Assembly (NCBI GenBank): GCA_963736355.1
Contig: CAVTOO010000002.1
Span: forward strand, 558,001-622,000
Length of the DNA: 64,000 bases
Direction: 5' to 3'
Origin: CAVTOO01 sp963736355
GTDB taxonomy: Bacteria; Pseudomonadota; Alphaproteobacteria; Rhizobiales; Xanthobacteraceae
Shown here: positions 9,077-17,599 of the stretch, piece by piece
Numbering within the stretch: position 1 is the stretch's first letter
Layout: every line of letters starts with the position of its first letter
Notes under the pieces: model-generated
What the model saw: only the letters and a program-made list of their open reading frames with translations
Database searches by the model: none
Told to the model about the DNA's origin: nothing
Position numbers and translations under genes: made by a program

Positions 9077-10072
9077 ATGAAAACGGTTCAGCGTCGTGAT
9101 TTCAAAATCAAGACACGTGACGATTACAATATTGCCATTCGTGAAGTGCGGCTGCCGGGAGAGGCGGGCAATACAAAGATTCCGATGATCTTGCTGCACG
9201 GCACGCGTGTGCCGGGAATCAGCGAATTTGATCTGCCGGTGCCCGGCGGTTCTCTTGCCGAGGAGCTGGCGCAAGCAGGCCACGTCACTTTCATTGTCGA
9301 CGCGCGCGGCTTCGGCGGATCAGACCGGCCCAAAGCAATGTCGCAGCCCCGCCTTCAATCGAAGCCGCTGGTGCGTGCGATCGAGATGACGCGAGATCTC
9401 GATGCAGCGGCGCGCGAACTGCGCTCCATTACAGGCCATGACCGCGTCGGCCTGTTTGGGTGGGGCGTCGGCGGAACGGCCTGCCTGATGTACTCGGCGA
9501 TGTGGCCTGAATTCATTCGCGACCTGATCGTCTACAACGTTGTCTATGGCGGTCCGACCGACCACCCGCGATTCAACTCGCTGGGTTTCGAAGATCCGAA
9601 ACGTCCCGGCCATTTCGACGACGCCCGCTTCGGCGGCTACAATTTCAACAAGCTCGATATGCTTGTCGACATGTGGGACAACTACATTCCCATCGAAGAC
9701 AAGGATTCGTGGCGCGATCCCGCGATGGTCAAGGCCTTCGAGCAGGCTCTCATCGCAGGCGATCCCGATACGCTGAAGCAGGACCCGCCCGCTTACCGTT
9801 CGCCCAATGGCATGCTTGTCGACAGCTATTTCATGGGCAAGGGGCACAAACTCGTGCACGCCAACCAGGTTTACGCGCGCACCATGATCATTCGGCCGGA
9901 ACTGGATTTCCTGTGCCGCCCGGCGGAAGTCGAAGCACTGAAGTCAGACCTCGTCAATGCGGAGACGGTGCATGTCTATGCGCCGAAGAACACCACGCAT
10001 TACCTGATCGTTGACCGCCCCGAGCGCGGCCGGCGGGAAGCTATCGCGGAAATTCTCAAGTTCATCGAGTAG
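9077..10072 (+). CDS. Alpha/beta-hydrolase fold protein lacking the usual nucleophile
   Basis: The protein has 332 residues from ATG 9077, chosen for the GAGG ribosome site and because the frame upstream is not conserved-looking. The fold is clear: LLHG oxyanion turn (residue 39-42), DARGFGGSDRP (75-85), and the nucleophile elbow in VGLFGWGVGGTACL. In canonical members the elbow reads G-x-S-x-G; here residue 130 is Gly (codon GGC 9464-9466), one base from AGC serine. The acid (PELDFL) and a histidine (THYLIV) are retained. It may be a pseudo-enzyme, may act without a covalent intermediate, or may carry a base error. It is divergent from the ALDH gene. Confidence 0.85.
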   Translation: MKTVQRRDFKIKTRDDYNIAIREVRLPGEAGNTKIPMILLHGTRVPGISEFDLPVPGGSLAEELAQAGHVTFIVDARGFGGSDRPKAMSQPRLQSKPLVRAIEMTRDLDAAARELRSITGHDRVGLFGWGVGGTACLMYSAMWPEFIRDLIVYNVVYGGPTDHPRFNSLGFEDPKRPGHFDDARFGGYNFNKLDMLVDMWDNYIPIEDKDSWRDPAMVKAFEQALIAGDPDTLKQDPPAYRSPNGMLVDSYFMGKGHKLVHANQVYARTMIIRPELDFLCRPAEVEALKSDLVNAETVHVYAPKNTTHYLIVDRPERGRREAIAEILKFIE

Positions 10073-10240
10073 TCGCGGGGCTGCGTCGCCAAGCGTACGC
10101 AACGTCATCGAACTGGCGCCAATGCTGCTGGCCATGCATCGCATGACCGGCGGCAAAGGTACGAGACGCGCAGTGGAGCCTGTCATCGGGCCGCGCTTTG
10201 CGCGGACCCGTTGGCTGCGCTCCTCACCATGAGGCAGAAC

Positions 10241-11119
10241 TTACTTTCCGACCACCAGCGGGCGCTTCGGATCGGCCGACCATTCGAGCAGCGATCCGTC
10301 GAACACTGCGGCGGGCGCTTTGGCGCCCGTCAGCAATCGGGCGAAGACGACATTGCTCGCCGCAATGCCCGCGCCGCAATAGGCGATGATTTCATCATTG
10401 GGCTTCACGCCACTTCCGGCGAAAATTGCCTCGATTGTCCGTTGATCGAAATAACGCCCCGTCGCCGGATCGACCAGCGACGCGGTCGGCACGTTCACGC
10501 TGCCGGGGATATGTCCGGGGCGGCCATAGGCGATATTGGATTCACCGCGAAACGAATCCGAGCCCAGCGCATTGACGAGAACAGCGTTGCCGCGATCCTC
10601 TACCTTGGCAAGCGACACGAAGAGATCCGGCCGTAGCGACCATGTAAACGGCTGCTTCGCCGCCGCACGCGGTCGCGCATTGCCCTGCTCCACCGGCAGA
10701 CCCGCCTGCTTCCATGCACTGAGCCCGCCATCGAGCACGGCGGCATGGTCGAAGCCGAACGCGCGCAGCATCAGCCACACGCGCGCCGCCCAGCCGGGCT
10801 GCGCCGTCGAATAGACCACGACGCGACTTTGCGCGCCGACGCCGAAGCGCGCCATTGCCGCCGCGAACAGTTCGACCGGCGGGAACGTGAACAACAGCCC
10901 CTTCGCGGGCAGCGAGATGTCGCGCTCGACATCGACGAACTGCGCAGCCGGTATATGCCCTTCGCGGAACGCGTCTTCGCCGGTGACCAGCCTGAAGGTG
11001 CTGGCGTCATCCGCAGGCGCAATCGCCGAGGTGCAATCGAACACGACGAGATCGGGATCGCTCAGCGAGGCGGCGAGATCAGCGGCGGAAATCAGGAATT
11101 CGGGATGGGCGTGGGGCAT
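10241..11119 (-). CDS. sseA: Two-domain sulfurtransferase (3-mercaptopyruvate type)
   Basis: This 292-residue tandem rhodanese protein has an N-terminal inactive domain (PEFLISAADLAASL, VFDCTSAIAP) and a C-terminal catalytic domain with the active-site loop CGAGIAA. The loop is closer to the CG[S/A]G[V/I] form of mercaptopyruvate sulfurtransferases than to the CRKG form of thiosulfate sulfurtransferases, so the donor is probably 3-mercaptopyruvate. It probably acts in the cytoplasm, as no signal peptide is seen. It lies downstream of pcaG on the same strand but behind a repeat, so co-transcription is doubtful. A truncated copy of its last 30 codons lies at 6280-6371. Confidence 0.93.
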   Translation of the reverse strand: MPHAHPEFLISAADLAASLSDPDLVVFDCTSAIAPADDASTFRLVTGEDAFREGHIPAAQFVDVERDISLPAKGLLFTFPPVELFAAAMARFGVGAQSRVVVYSTAQPGWAARVWLMLRAFGFDHAAVLDGGLSAWKQAGLPVEQGNARPRAAAKQPFTWSLRPDLFVSLAKVEDRGNAVLVNALGSDSFRGESNIAYGRPGHIPGSVNVPTASLVDPATGRYFDQRTIEAIFAGSGVKPNDEIIAYCGAGIAASNVVFARLLTGAKAPAAVFDGSLLEWSADPKRPLVVGK

Positions 11120-11147
11120 GCATACTCATAGTAGAACGGGAACGCGC

Positions 11148-11243
11148 GTGTCATCATCCGCGAAAGCGGATGATCCAGTAAACACAAAGCGCGTTTGATA
11201 TCGAGGCTCGTGGATACTGGATGCCCGCCTTCGCGGGCATGAC
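11148..11243. repeat. Intergenic repeat (CATCC..GGATGCCCGCCTTCGCGGGCATGAC family), copy 1
   Basis: The 96-bp stretch between sseA and pcaG contains GTCATCATCCGCGAAAGCGG at one end and GGATGCCCGCCTTCGCGGGC at the other, each a small hairpin. The second motif and the phrase GATCCAGTA recur at 59117-59192, indicating a dispersed element. Confidence 0.7.
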
Positions 11244-11246
11244 GCT

Positions 11247-11846
11247 CTAGAGGTCAAAGAAAACCGTTTCCTTATCGCCCTGCATGTGGATATCGAAGAT
11301 CCACTTGTCGCCGGATTTTTTGGCGATGAGCGTGTCACGGCGATCGGCCGGCACAAGCGCCAGCATCGGGTCGGAGGCGTTGGCCGCCTCGCCTTCGAAA
11401 TAAATGCGCGTGAACACATGCGTCAGCAGACCGCGCATGAACACAATAACGGCGATGTGCGGCGCCTGCGTCTTGCCGCCAGGCCCAGGCACCTGCCCCG
11501 GCTTGATGGTGTCGAAGACAAACTTGCCATCCTTGTCGGTGGAGCAGCGGCCGAAGCCCTTGAACGAGGCGTTCGACATGCGCGGATCGCGCGGGTGCGC
11601 GTAGCGGCCCTGCGCATCGGCCTGCCAGATCTCGATCATGGCGTCATTGATGAACTGGCCATCGCCGTCATAGACGACACCCTCGATATGGACGCGGTCG
11701 CCGGCCGTGTCGGACGTCACGAGATTTTCGACGATCCGCTCCGACCAGTCGTAATTGTGACCGCTGCGCTTCGGCGTCAGGCCGTAAGCGTAATAAGGGC
11801 CGACGGTCTGCGATGGCGTGATTTCCGGCTTTTTAGTCATCATCAT
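11247..11846 (-). CDS. pcaG: Protocatechuate 3,4-dioxygenase, alpha subunit
   Basis: The protein is the alpha chain of the intradiol ring-cleaving enzyme that turns protocatechuate into beta-carboxy-cis,cis-muconate. Three consecutive ATG codons (11846, 11843, 11840) are possible starts. ITPSQTVGPYYAYGL follows, as is typical of PcaG, and APHIAVIVFMRGLLTHVFTRIYFEGE is the C-terminal core region; the true iron ligands are on PcaH. Length is about 199 residues. It overlaps the end of pcaH by 8-14 bases, implying translational coupling of the two subunits. Confidence 0.93.
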   Translation of the reverse strand: MMMTKKPEITPSQTVGPYYAYGLTPKRSGHNYDWSERIVENLVTSDTAGDRVHIEGVVYDGDGQFINDAMIEIWQADAQGRYAHPRDPRMSNASFKGFGRCSTDKDGKFVFDTIKPGQVPGPGGKTQAPHIAVIVFMRGLLTHVFTRIYFEGEAANASDPMLALVPADRRDTLIAKKSGDKWIFDIHMQGDKETVFFDL

Positions 11847-12539
11847 TGTCCAGCGGTGTCTGCAGGCGCCCGCGCAGCACGATGTCGAATTTAAATGCCA
11901 GCGCCCATTCCGGCACGGTCGCATCGAGATCGAACGACGAGATCATGCGCGCGCGCGCCTTCTCGTCCGGATTCGAATTGAAGATCGGATCGAACTTGAA
12001 CAGCGGATCGCCGGGAAAATACATCTGTGTCACGAGACGCGAGACGAAGGCGTGACCGAACACCGAGAAATGGATATGCGCCGGACGCCAGGCGTTGTGA
12101 TGGTTGCCCCATGGATAGGCGCCGGGCTTGATGGTGATGAGCTTGTAGGAACCGTCCGCCCCGGACATCGTACGGCCGGCTCCCGTGAAGTTCGGATCGA
12201 GCGGCGCAGGATGGATTTCGTTGACGTGAATGTAGCGACCCGCCGCATTCGCCTGCCACACTTCGATCAGCGTATTCGGCACGCCGCGACCGTCTTCGTC
12301 GAGCACGCGGCCATGAACGATGATGCGCTCGCCGAGCGGCTCGCCCTTATGCTGCGTCGTCAGATCATGATCGTTCGATCCGACGATGTCGTGCCCGTAA
12401 ACGGGCCCGGTCAGTTCCGACAGCGTGTGCGGCAGAATGATCAGCGGCCGCGTCGGCGAGCGCTTGATCGTCGATTTATATTCAGGCGCAGCCGCGGCGG
12501 ATGCGCGGCCATGCTGCCCCGTGGGAATACAAGAGTCAT
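11833..12539 (-). CDS. pcaH: Protocatechuate 3,4-dioxygenase, beta subunit (one-base frameshift near the start)
   Basis: This is the iron-bearing subunit. The four Fe(III) ligands are visible: Tyr in AGRYIHVNE, Tyr in GAYPWGNHH and two His in RPAHIHFS. The body is open from within the 5' part to the stop at 11833-11835, but its frame has no start. The ATG with a good GGGAGG site is at 12539 (MTLVFPRG) in another frame. Adding one base in the four-C run at 12517-12520 joins them into a 235-residue protein, the normal PcaH length. A lost base in a homopolymer is the simplest explanation. It is transcribed between pcaF and pcaG. Confidence 0.88.
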
Positions 12540-12649
12540 CGCCGCTGATCCTCCCGATCGGAACGTGACTTATATAGCCTGCGTGGCGTCCTTACTGAAC
12601 GCTCATTGTCGTCAGACTTTGGATCAAGACGGCCGCCCTTGACCAGACG

Positions 12650-13863
12650 TCAGTTCACCCGCTCGAGCGCCATCGCCACGCCCTGACCGACGCCGACGCA
12701 CATCGTCGCCAGCGCCAGCTTGCCGCCGCGCACTTCAAGCCCGTGCACCGCGGTCATCGCGATGCGCGCGCCGCTCATGCCAAGCGGATGGCCGAGCGCA
12801 ATCGCGCCGCCATGCGGATTGACGAAATCGGCATCGTCGGCAACGCCCAGCTGACGCATCGAAGCCAATCCCTGCGACGCGAAGGCTTCATTGATCTCGA
12901 TCAAATCGAAATCGCTGATCTTGATGCCGAGCCGCGCCATCAGCCGCTGCGTCGCCGGCACGGGACCGATTCCCATGATGCGCGGCGGCACGCCGGCCGA
13001 GGCGATGCCGAGGATGCGCGCACGCGGCGTCAGGCCGTACTTCTTCACGGCCTCTTCAGACGCAACGATCACCGCCGCCGCGCCGTCATTGACGCCGGAG
13101 GCATTGCCGGCCGTCACGGTGCCGGGCGTGCGGAACGGCGTCTTGAGCTTGGCGAGATCTTCCAGCGTCGTCTGCGGGCGCGGGTGCTCGTCCTTGTCCA
13201 CCACGACAGGCCCGGCCTTGCCGCCGGGCACCGTCACCGGAACGATCTCCTGCGCGAAGTAGCCCGACGCGATGGCTTGTGCCGGCGCGCTGTTGCGAGC
13301 GCATCGCGAATGCATCCTGATCGGCGCGCGTCACCTGGAAATCCTCGGCGACGTTCTCGCCGGTCTCCGGCATCGAATCGACGCCGTATTGCTGCTTCAT
13401 CAGCGGATTGATGAAGCGCCAGCCAATGGTGGTATCGAAGATCTCGGCCGAGCGCTGAAACGCGTCCTCCGCCTTGCCCATCACGAGCGGCGCGCGCGTC
13501 ATCGATTCGACGCCGCCGGCAATCGCGAGGTCGATTTCGCCGGACCGAATGGCGCGCGCGGCCGCGCCGATGGCATCGAGGCCGGAGGCGCACAGGCGAT
13601 TGACCGTGATACCGGGCACGGAATCCGGCAGTCCCGCCAGCAACAGCGCCATGCGCGCGACGTTGCGGTTGTCTTCACCGGCCTGATTGGCGCAGCCGAG
13701 AATAGACTTCATCGACCGCGGCACCCCAGTCGATCTTGGGGTGACGCGCCATCAGCGCCTTGAGCGGCACCGTGGCGAGATCGTCGGCGCGCACCTTGGC
13801 CAGCGCCCCGCCGTAGCGGCCGATGGCCGTCCGCGCCGCATCGCACAGGAAAACGTCACGCAT
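12650..13863 (-). CDS. pcaF: Beta-ketoadipyl-CoA thiolase (two frameshifts)
   Basis: Thiolase that cleaves beta-ketoadipyl-CoA to succinyl-CoA and acetyl-CoA, the last step of the protocatechuate branch. Start ATG 13863 (MRDVFLCDAARTAIGRYGGA) has a GGGAG site. The active-site cysteine is in NRLCASGLDAI, the histidine in NPHGGAIALGHPLG and the second cysteine in ATMCVGVGQG. The three parts lie in three frames, with breaks at about 13697-13702 and 13282-13300. Removing one base at each gives about 403 residues, close to the usual length. The choice of pcaF over a general acetyl-CoA acetyltransferase rests on the neighbouring pcaHG genes. Confidence 0.85.
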
Positions 13864-14046
13864 GGTCTGCTCCCGCCTGAATTCCGGTTCGGCACGTTCT
13901 ATGAGCAACCGCCTTGGCGGCGTCAACCGGCGTTCCGCGCAAGGCCCGTGTGCAATGCCCGCCACCATGCCGGAAAACAGGTGAAGACCGTGGATGGCGG
14001 GCCCTCACACCATGTTTCGCGGGGGCTTATTTGCTAGAAATCGCCC

Positions 14047-16771
14047 ATGGATCAGGTGAACCCGCAAGCCGTCTCAGACCCCGCCGTCACGCCCGAGGAG
14101 GCGGGCCGGGTTTCGCCGATGATGGAACAGTACATCGAGATCAAGGCCGGTCATCCCGGTCTGCTGCTGTTTTACCGGATGGGCGACTTTTACGAACTGT
14201 TCTTCGACGACGCCGAAGCCGCCTCGCGCGCGCTCGGCATCGTGCTGACTAAGCGCGGTAAGTATCTGGGCAATGACATCCCGATGTGCGGCGTGCCGGT
14301 GGAGCGCTCGGAGGAGTATTTGCACCGTCTGATCGCCAAGGGCTTTCGCGTCGCGGTGTGCGAGCAGATGGAAGACCCGGCGGCGGCGCGCAAGCGCGGC
14401 TCGAAGAGTGTGGTCAAGCGCGGCGTCGTGCGCCTCGTCACGCCCGGCACGCTGACCGAAGACACGCTGCTCGACGCCAACGCCAACAATTATCTGCTCG
14501 CGATTGCGCGGGCGAAATCCTCGGACGGACAAGACCGGCTCGGGCTCGCCTGGATCGACATGTCGACGTCGGAATTCCAGATCGCGGAGTGCGCGGCCGG
14601 CGAATTGCCAGCACAACTGGCGCGCATCAATCCCGGCGAAGTGATCGTCTCCGACAATTTGTACAACGACCCGGAGTTCGCGCCCGTGCTGCGCGAACTG
14701 TCCGCGGTGACGCCCCTGACACGCGATGTGTTCGACGGCGCCAGCGCCGAGCGGCGCCTGTGCGATTACTTTGCGGTTGCGACGATGGAAGCGTTCGGCG
14801 TTCTGTCGCGGCTGGAGGCCACGGCGGCGGCGGCTTGCGTGACTTATGTCGAGCGCACGCAAGTGGGTCAGCATGCGGCGCTCTCGCCGCCGCAACGCGA
14901 CGCGCATGGCACCGCGATGATGATCGACGGCGCAACACGCGCCAATCTTGAACTGACGCGCACGCTCGCCGGCGAGCGGCGCGGCTCTCTGCTGCACGCC
15001 ATCGACCGCACCGTATCGGCCGTCGGCTCGCGTCTTCTGGCGCAACGCCTCGCCGCACCCCTCACCGATGTCGAGGCCATTGCCGCGCGGCTCGACGCGG
15101 TCGAAGCGTTCGTCACCGATGGCGCGTTGCGCGAGGACATCCGAAAAGTTCTGCGTCATGCGCCCGATATGGCGCGCGCGCTGGCGCGACTGACGGTCGG
15201 ACGCGGCGGCCCGCGCGATCTGGCCGCCTTGCGCGACGGCACCGCGGCAGCGGATGCTGCGCTCGAATTGCTGGCGCGACTGAAGACCGTTCCGAGTGAA
15301 TTGCAGGCGGCGGTCGATGCGCTGCGGCAACCGTCGCGCGATCTGGCCGCGGAACTCTCGGCAGCACTGGCCGACGAGCCGCCGCTCCAGCGCCGCGACG
15401 GTGGCTTCGTGCGATCCGGCTACGACGCCGCACTCGACGAATTCCGCGCGCTGCGCGACGAATCCCGTCGCGTCGTCGCCGCGATGCAGGCGCGCTACGC
15501 CGACGACACCGGCATCAAGATTCTCAAGATCAAGCACAACAACGTGCTGGGCTATTTCGTCGAAGTCACCGCGCAGCACGGCGAGAAGCTGATGGCCGCG
15601 CCCTTCAACGCGCAATTCATCCATCGCCAGACGCTCGCCGGACAAGTGCGCTTCACCACCACCGAGCTTGGCGAGACCGAGGCGAAAATCGCCAGCGCCG
15701 GCGAACGCGCGCTGGGCATGGAGCTTGAGATCTTCGAGCGCTTGGCGGCGCGCGCCGTTGCGGCCGGCGAAGCGCTGCGCGCAGCCGCGCACGCATTTGC
15801 GGTGCTCGATGTCGCCTCGGCGCTGGCCTGGCTTGCGACCGACGAGAATTATGTGCGGCCCGTGGTCGATGGCTCGCTGGCCTTTCAGGTCGAAGGCGGC
15901 CGCCATCCGGTCGTCGAACAGGCGCTCAAGCGCAACGGCGAGAGCTTCATCGCCAATGCCTGCGATTTGTCGCCCGCGCCAACGATGGAGCACGGCCGCA
16001 TCTGGTTGCTGACCGGACCGAACATGGCCGGCAAGAGCACGTTTCTGCGCCAGAACGCGCTGATCGCACTGATCGCACAGACCGGCAGCTTCGTGCCGGC
16101 GAGCCGCGCACGCATCGGCGTCGTCGACCGGCTGTTCTCGCGCGTCGGCGCGGCTGACGATCTGGCACGCGGCCGCTCGACCTTCATGGTCGAGATGGTC
16201 GAGACCGCCGCCATTCTCAATCAGGCCGGCGACGCGCTCGCTGGTGATCCTCGACGAGATCGGACGCGGCACCGCGACCTTCGACGGCCTGTCGATCGCC
16301 TGGGCGAGCGTCGAGCATCTGCACGAGAGCAACAGATGCCGCGCGCTGTTCGCCACGCATTATCATGAGCTGACCGCGCTCTCGGCGCGGCTGCCGCGTT
16401 TGTTCAACGCCACCGTGCGCGTCAAGGAGTGGCAGGGCGATGTCGTGTTTCTCCACGAGGTGATGCCGGGGTCCGCCGACCGCTCCTACGGCATTCAGGT
16501 CGCCAAGCTCGCGGGGCTTCCGATGCCGGTGATCGAACGCGCGCGGCTCGTGCTGACAAAGCTGGAGGCGGAAGATCGCGGCTCGCAGTCCCGCGCAATG
16601 ATGGACGATCTGCCGCTGTTCGCGATCACCGCGCGCGAAACCCCGCAGGCGCCCTCAGTGAGCGATGAACTCAGCGCAGCGCTTGCCGCGATCAATCCCG
16701 ACGACCTGACGCCGCGCGAAGCGCTGGAAGCGCTTTACGCATTAAAGACAAAAGCGACCAGGAAAAATTAA
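14047..16771 (+). CDS. mutS: DNA mismatch repair protein MutS (one frameshift before Walker B)
   Basis: MutS recognises mismatches and starts repair. Domain I has the F-x-E mismatch wedge in MGDFYELFF (about residue 46). The clamp and lever region fills the middle, and the ATPase has Walker A GPNMAGKST. Walker B (ILDEIGRGT) and the C-terminal helices (FATHYHELTAL, PREALEALYAL) are in the next frame. One extra base at about 16226-16236 separates them; deleting it restores about 907 residues, standard for alphaproteobacteria. If the shift were real the cell would lack the ATPase half and be a mutator. The stop overlaps the end of the convergent membrane-protein gene by 4 bases. Confidence 0.93.
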
Positions 16772-17571
16772 GCGCGTGCCGCTTTGAGCTTGCGGTGACG
16801 CAGGCTGTACACCGTCAAATTCCAGCTGATCGATGTCAGCAGGCCGAGCCCCATCGCCGGCCATGAGCCGAGCGGCACGGCCAGAAGCGTCACCACGAGC
16901 GCGCCGAACGTGAACCCCCACATGCCGATATTGGCGCTGGCGATCACCGACGCCGACGCGTGGCCGCCGACACGCGGGTGCAAGAGAATAATGATCGAAC
17001 CGAACATCACCGGGAAGACTGCCAGCACGCCGGTCCATGATGGACCGAAGAAGGTGCTGGAGATGAAGATCAGCGTCGCCACCGTGGCCGCGAACAAGCC
17101 ACGCAACACGACGTCGGCGAAGCGCAGCGGAACCCGCGGCATCACGGCCTCGCGATAGGGCCGCACAACAACGTAGCACACCGCCAGCACCAGGAAGGTC
17201 ATGAGCGGCGCGGTCAATTGCGTCAGAGGCAACTGGCTGATGACGCTCGCGCCCATAAACCAGACGACCACCGAAATTGCGATACTCGTCCACAGCGACG
17301 TGCGCTGCGCCAGCAGGACATAGCAAGCGGCGAATATTGCCGACATGGTGTTGCCGGCGATGGCGAACATGGCGCTGTCGGAGATGAACGACGGCGAATG
17401 CTCGAGCGCCAGAATGGCGAAAACCGGCCCCGGCACGATCGGCAGGGTCGCCAGAAATGCGCCCGCGAGCGGGCCGCCGCGCTCGGCCGCGACGGTAACG
17501 GCAATGACGACAAGCGCCGTCAGGCCTGCCTTCAGCGCCAGCAATATCCAGAACATCGTGTCAGGGGTCAT
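16768..17571 (-). CDS. Multi-pass inner-membrane protein of unknown function
   Basis: This 267-residue protein has about eight or nine hydrophobic segments in two similar-looking halves (LALKAGLTALVVIAVTVAAE near the N-terminus; GLFAATVATLIFISSTFFG in the second half). Short loops hold LATLIPVVPGP-like LATLPIVPGPVF and HPRVGGHASASVIASANIG, the latter with a conserved-looking His pair. The pattern recalls small transporters such as the DMT group, but I cannot place it in a family. It is convergent with mutS (4-base overlap) and divergent from glnD, which starts 28 bases away from its start. Confidence 0.78.
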   Translation of the reverse strand: MTPDTMFWILLALKAGLTALVVIAVTVAAERGGPLAGAFLATLPIVPGPVFAILALEHSPSFISDSAMFAIAGNTMSAIFAACYVLLAQRTSLWTSIAISVVVWFMGASVISQLPLTQLTAPLMTFLVLAVCYVVVRPYREAVMPRVPLRFADVVLRGLFAATVATLIFISSTFFGPSWTGVLAVFPVMFGSIIILLHPRVGGHASASVIASANIGMWGFTFGALVVTLLAVPLGSWPAMGLGLLTSISWNLTVYSLRHRKLKAARA

Positions 17572-17599
17572 GGCGAGGCTTTAGAGGAATATCAGCGGC

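Noticed and set aside
12650..13863. pcaF read as two or three separate small genes
   Set aside because: Thiolase motifs run through all three frames in the right order and only the first part has a proper start.
14074..16356. Long minus-strand frame opposite mutS
   Set aside because: It is a mirror of a high-GC gene: low-complexity Arg/Gln/Ala/Gly-rich, no motif, while the plus strand has complete MutS domains.
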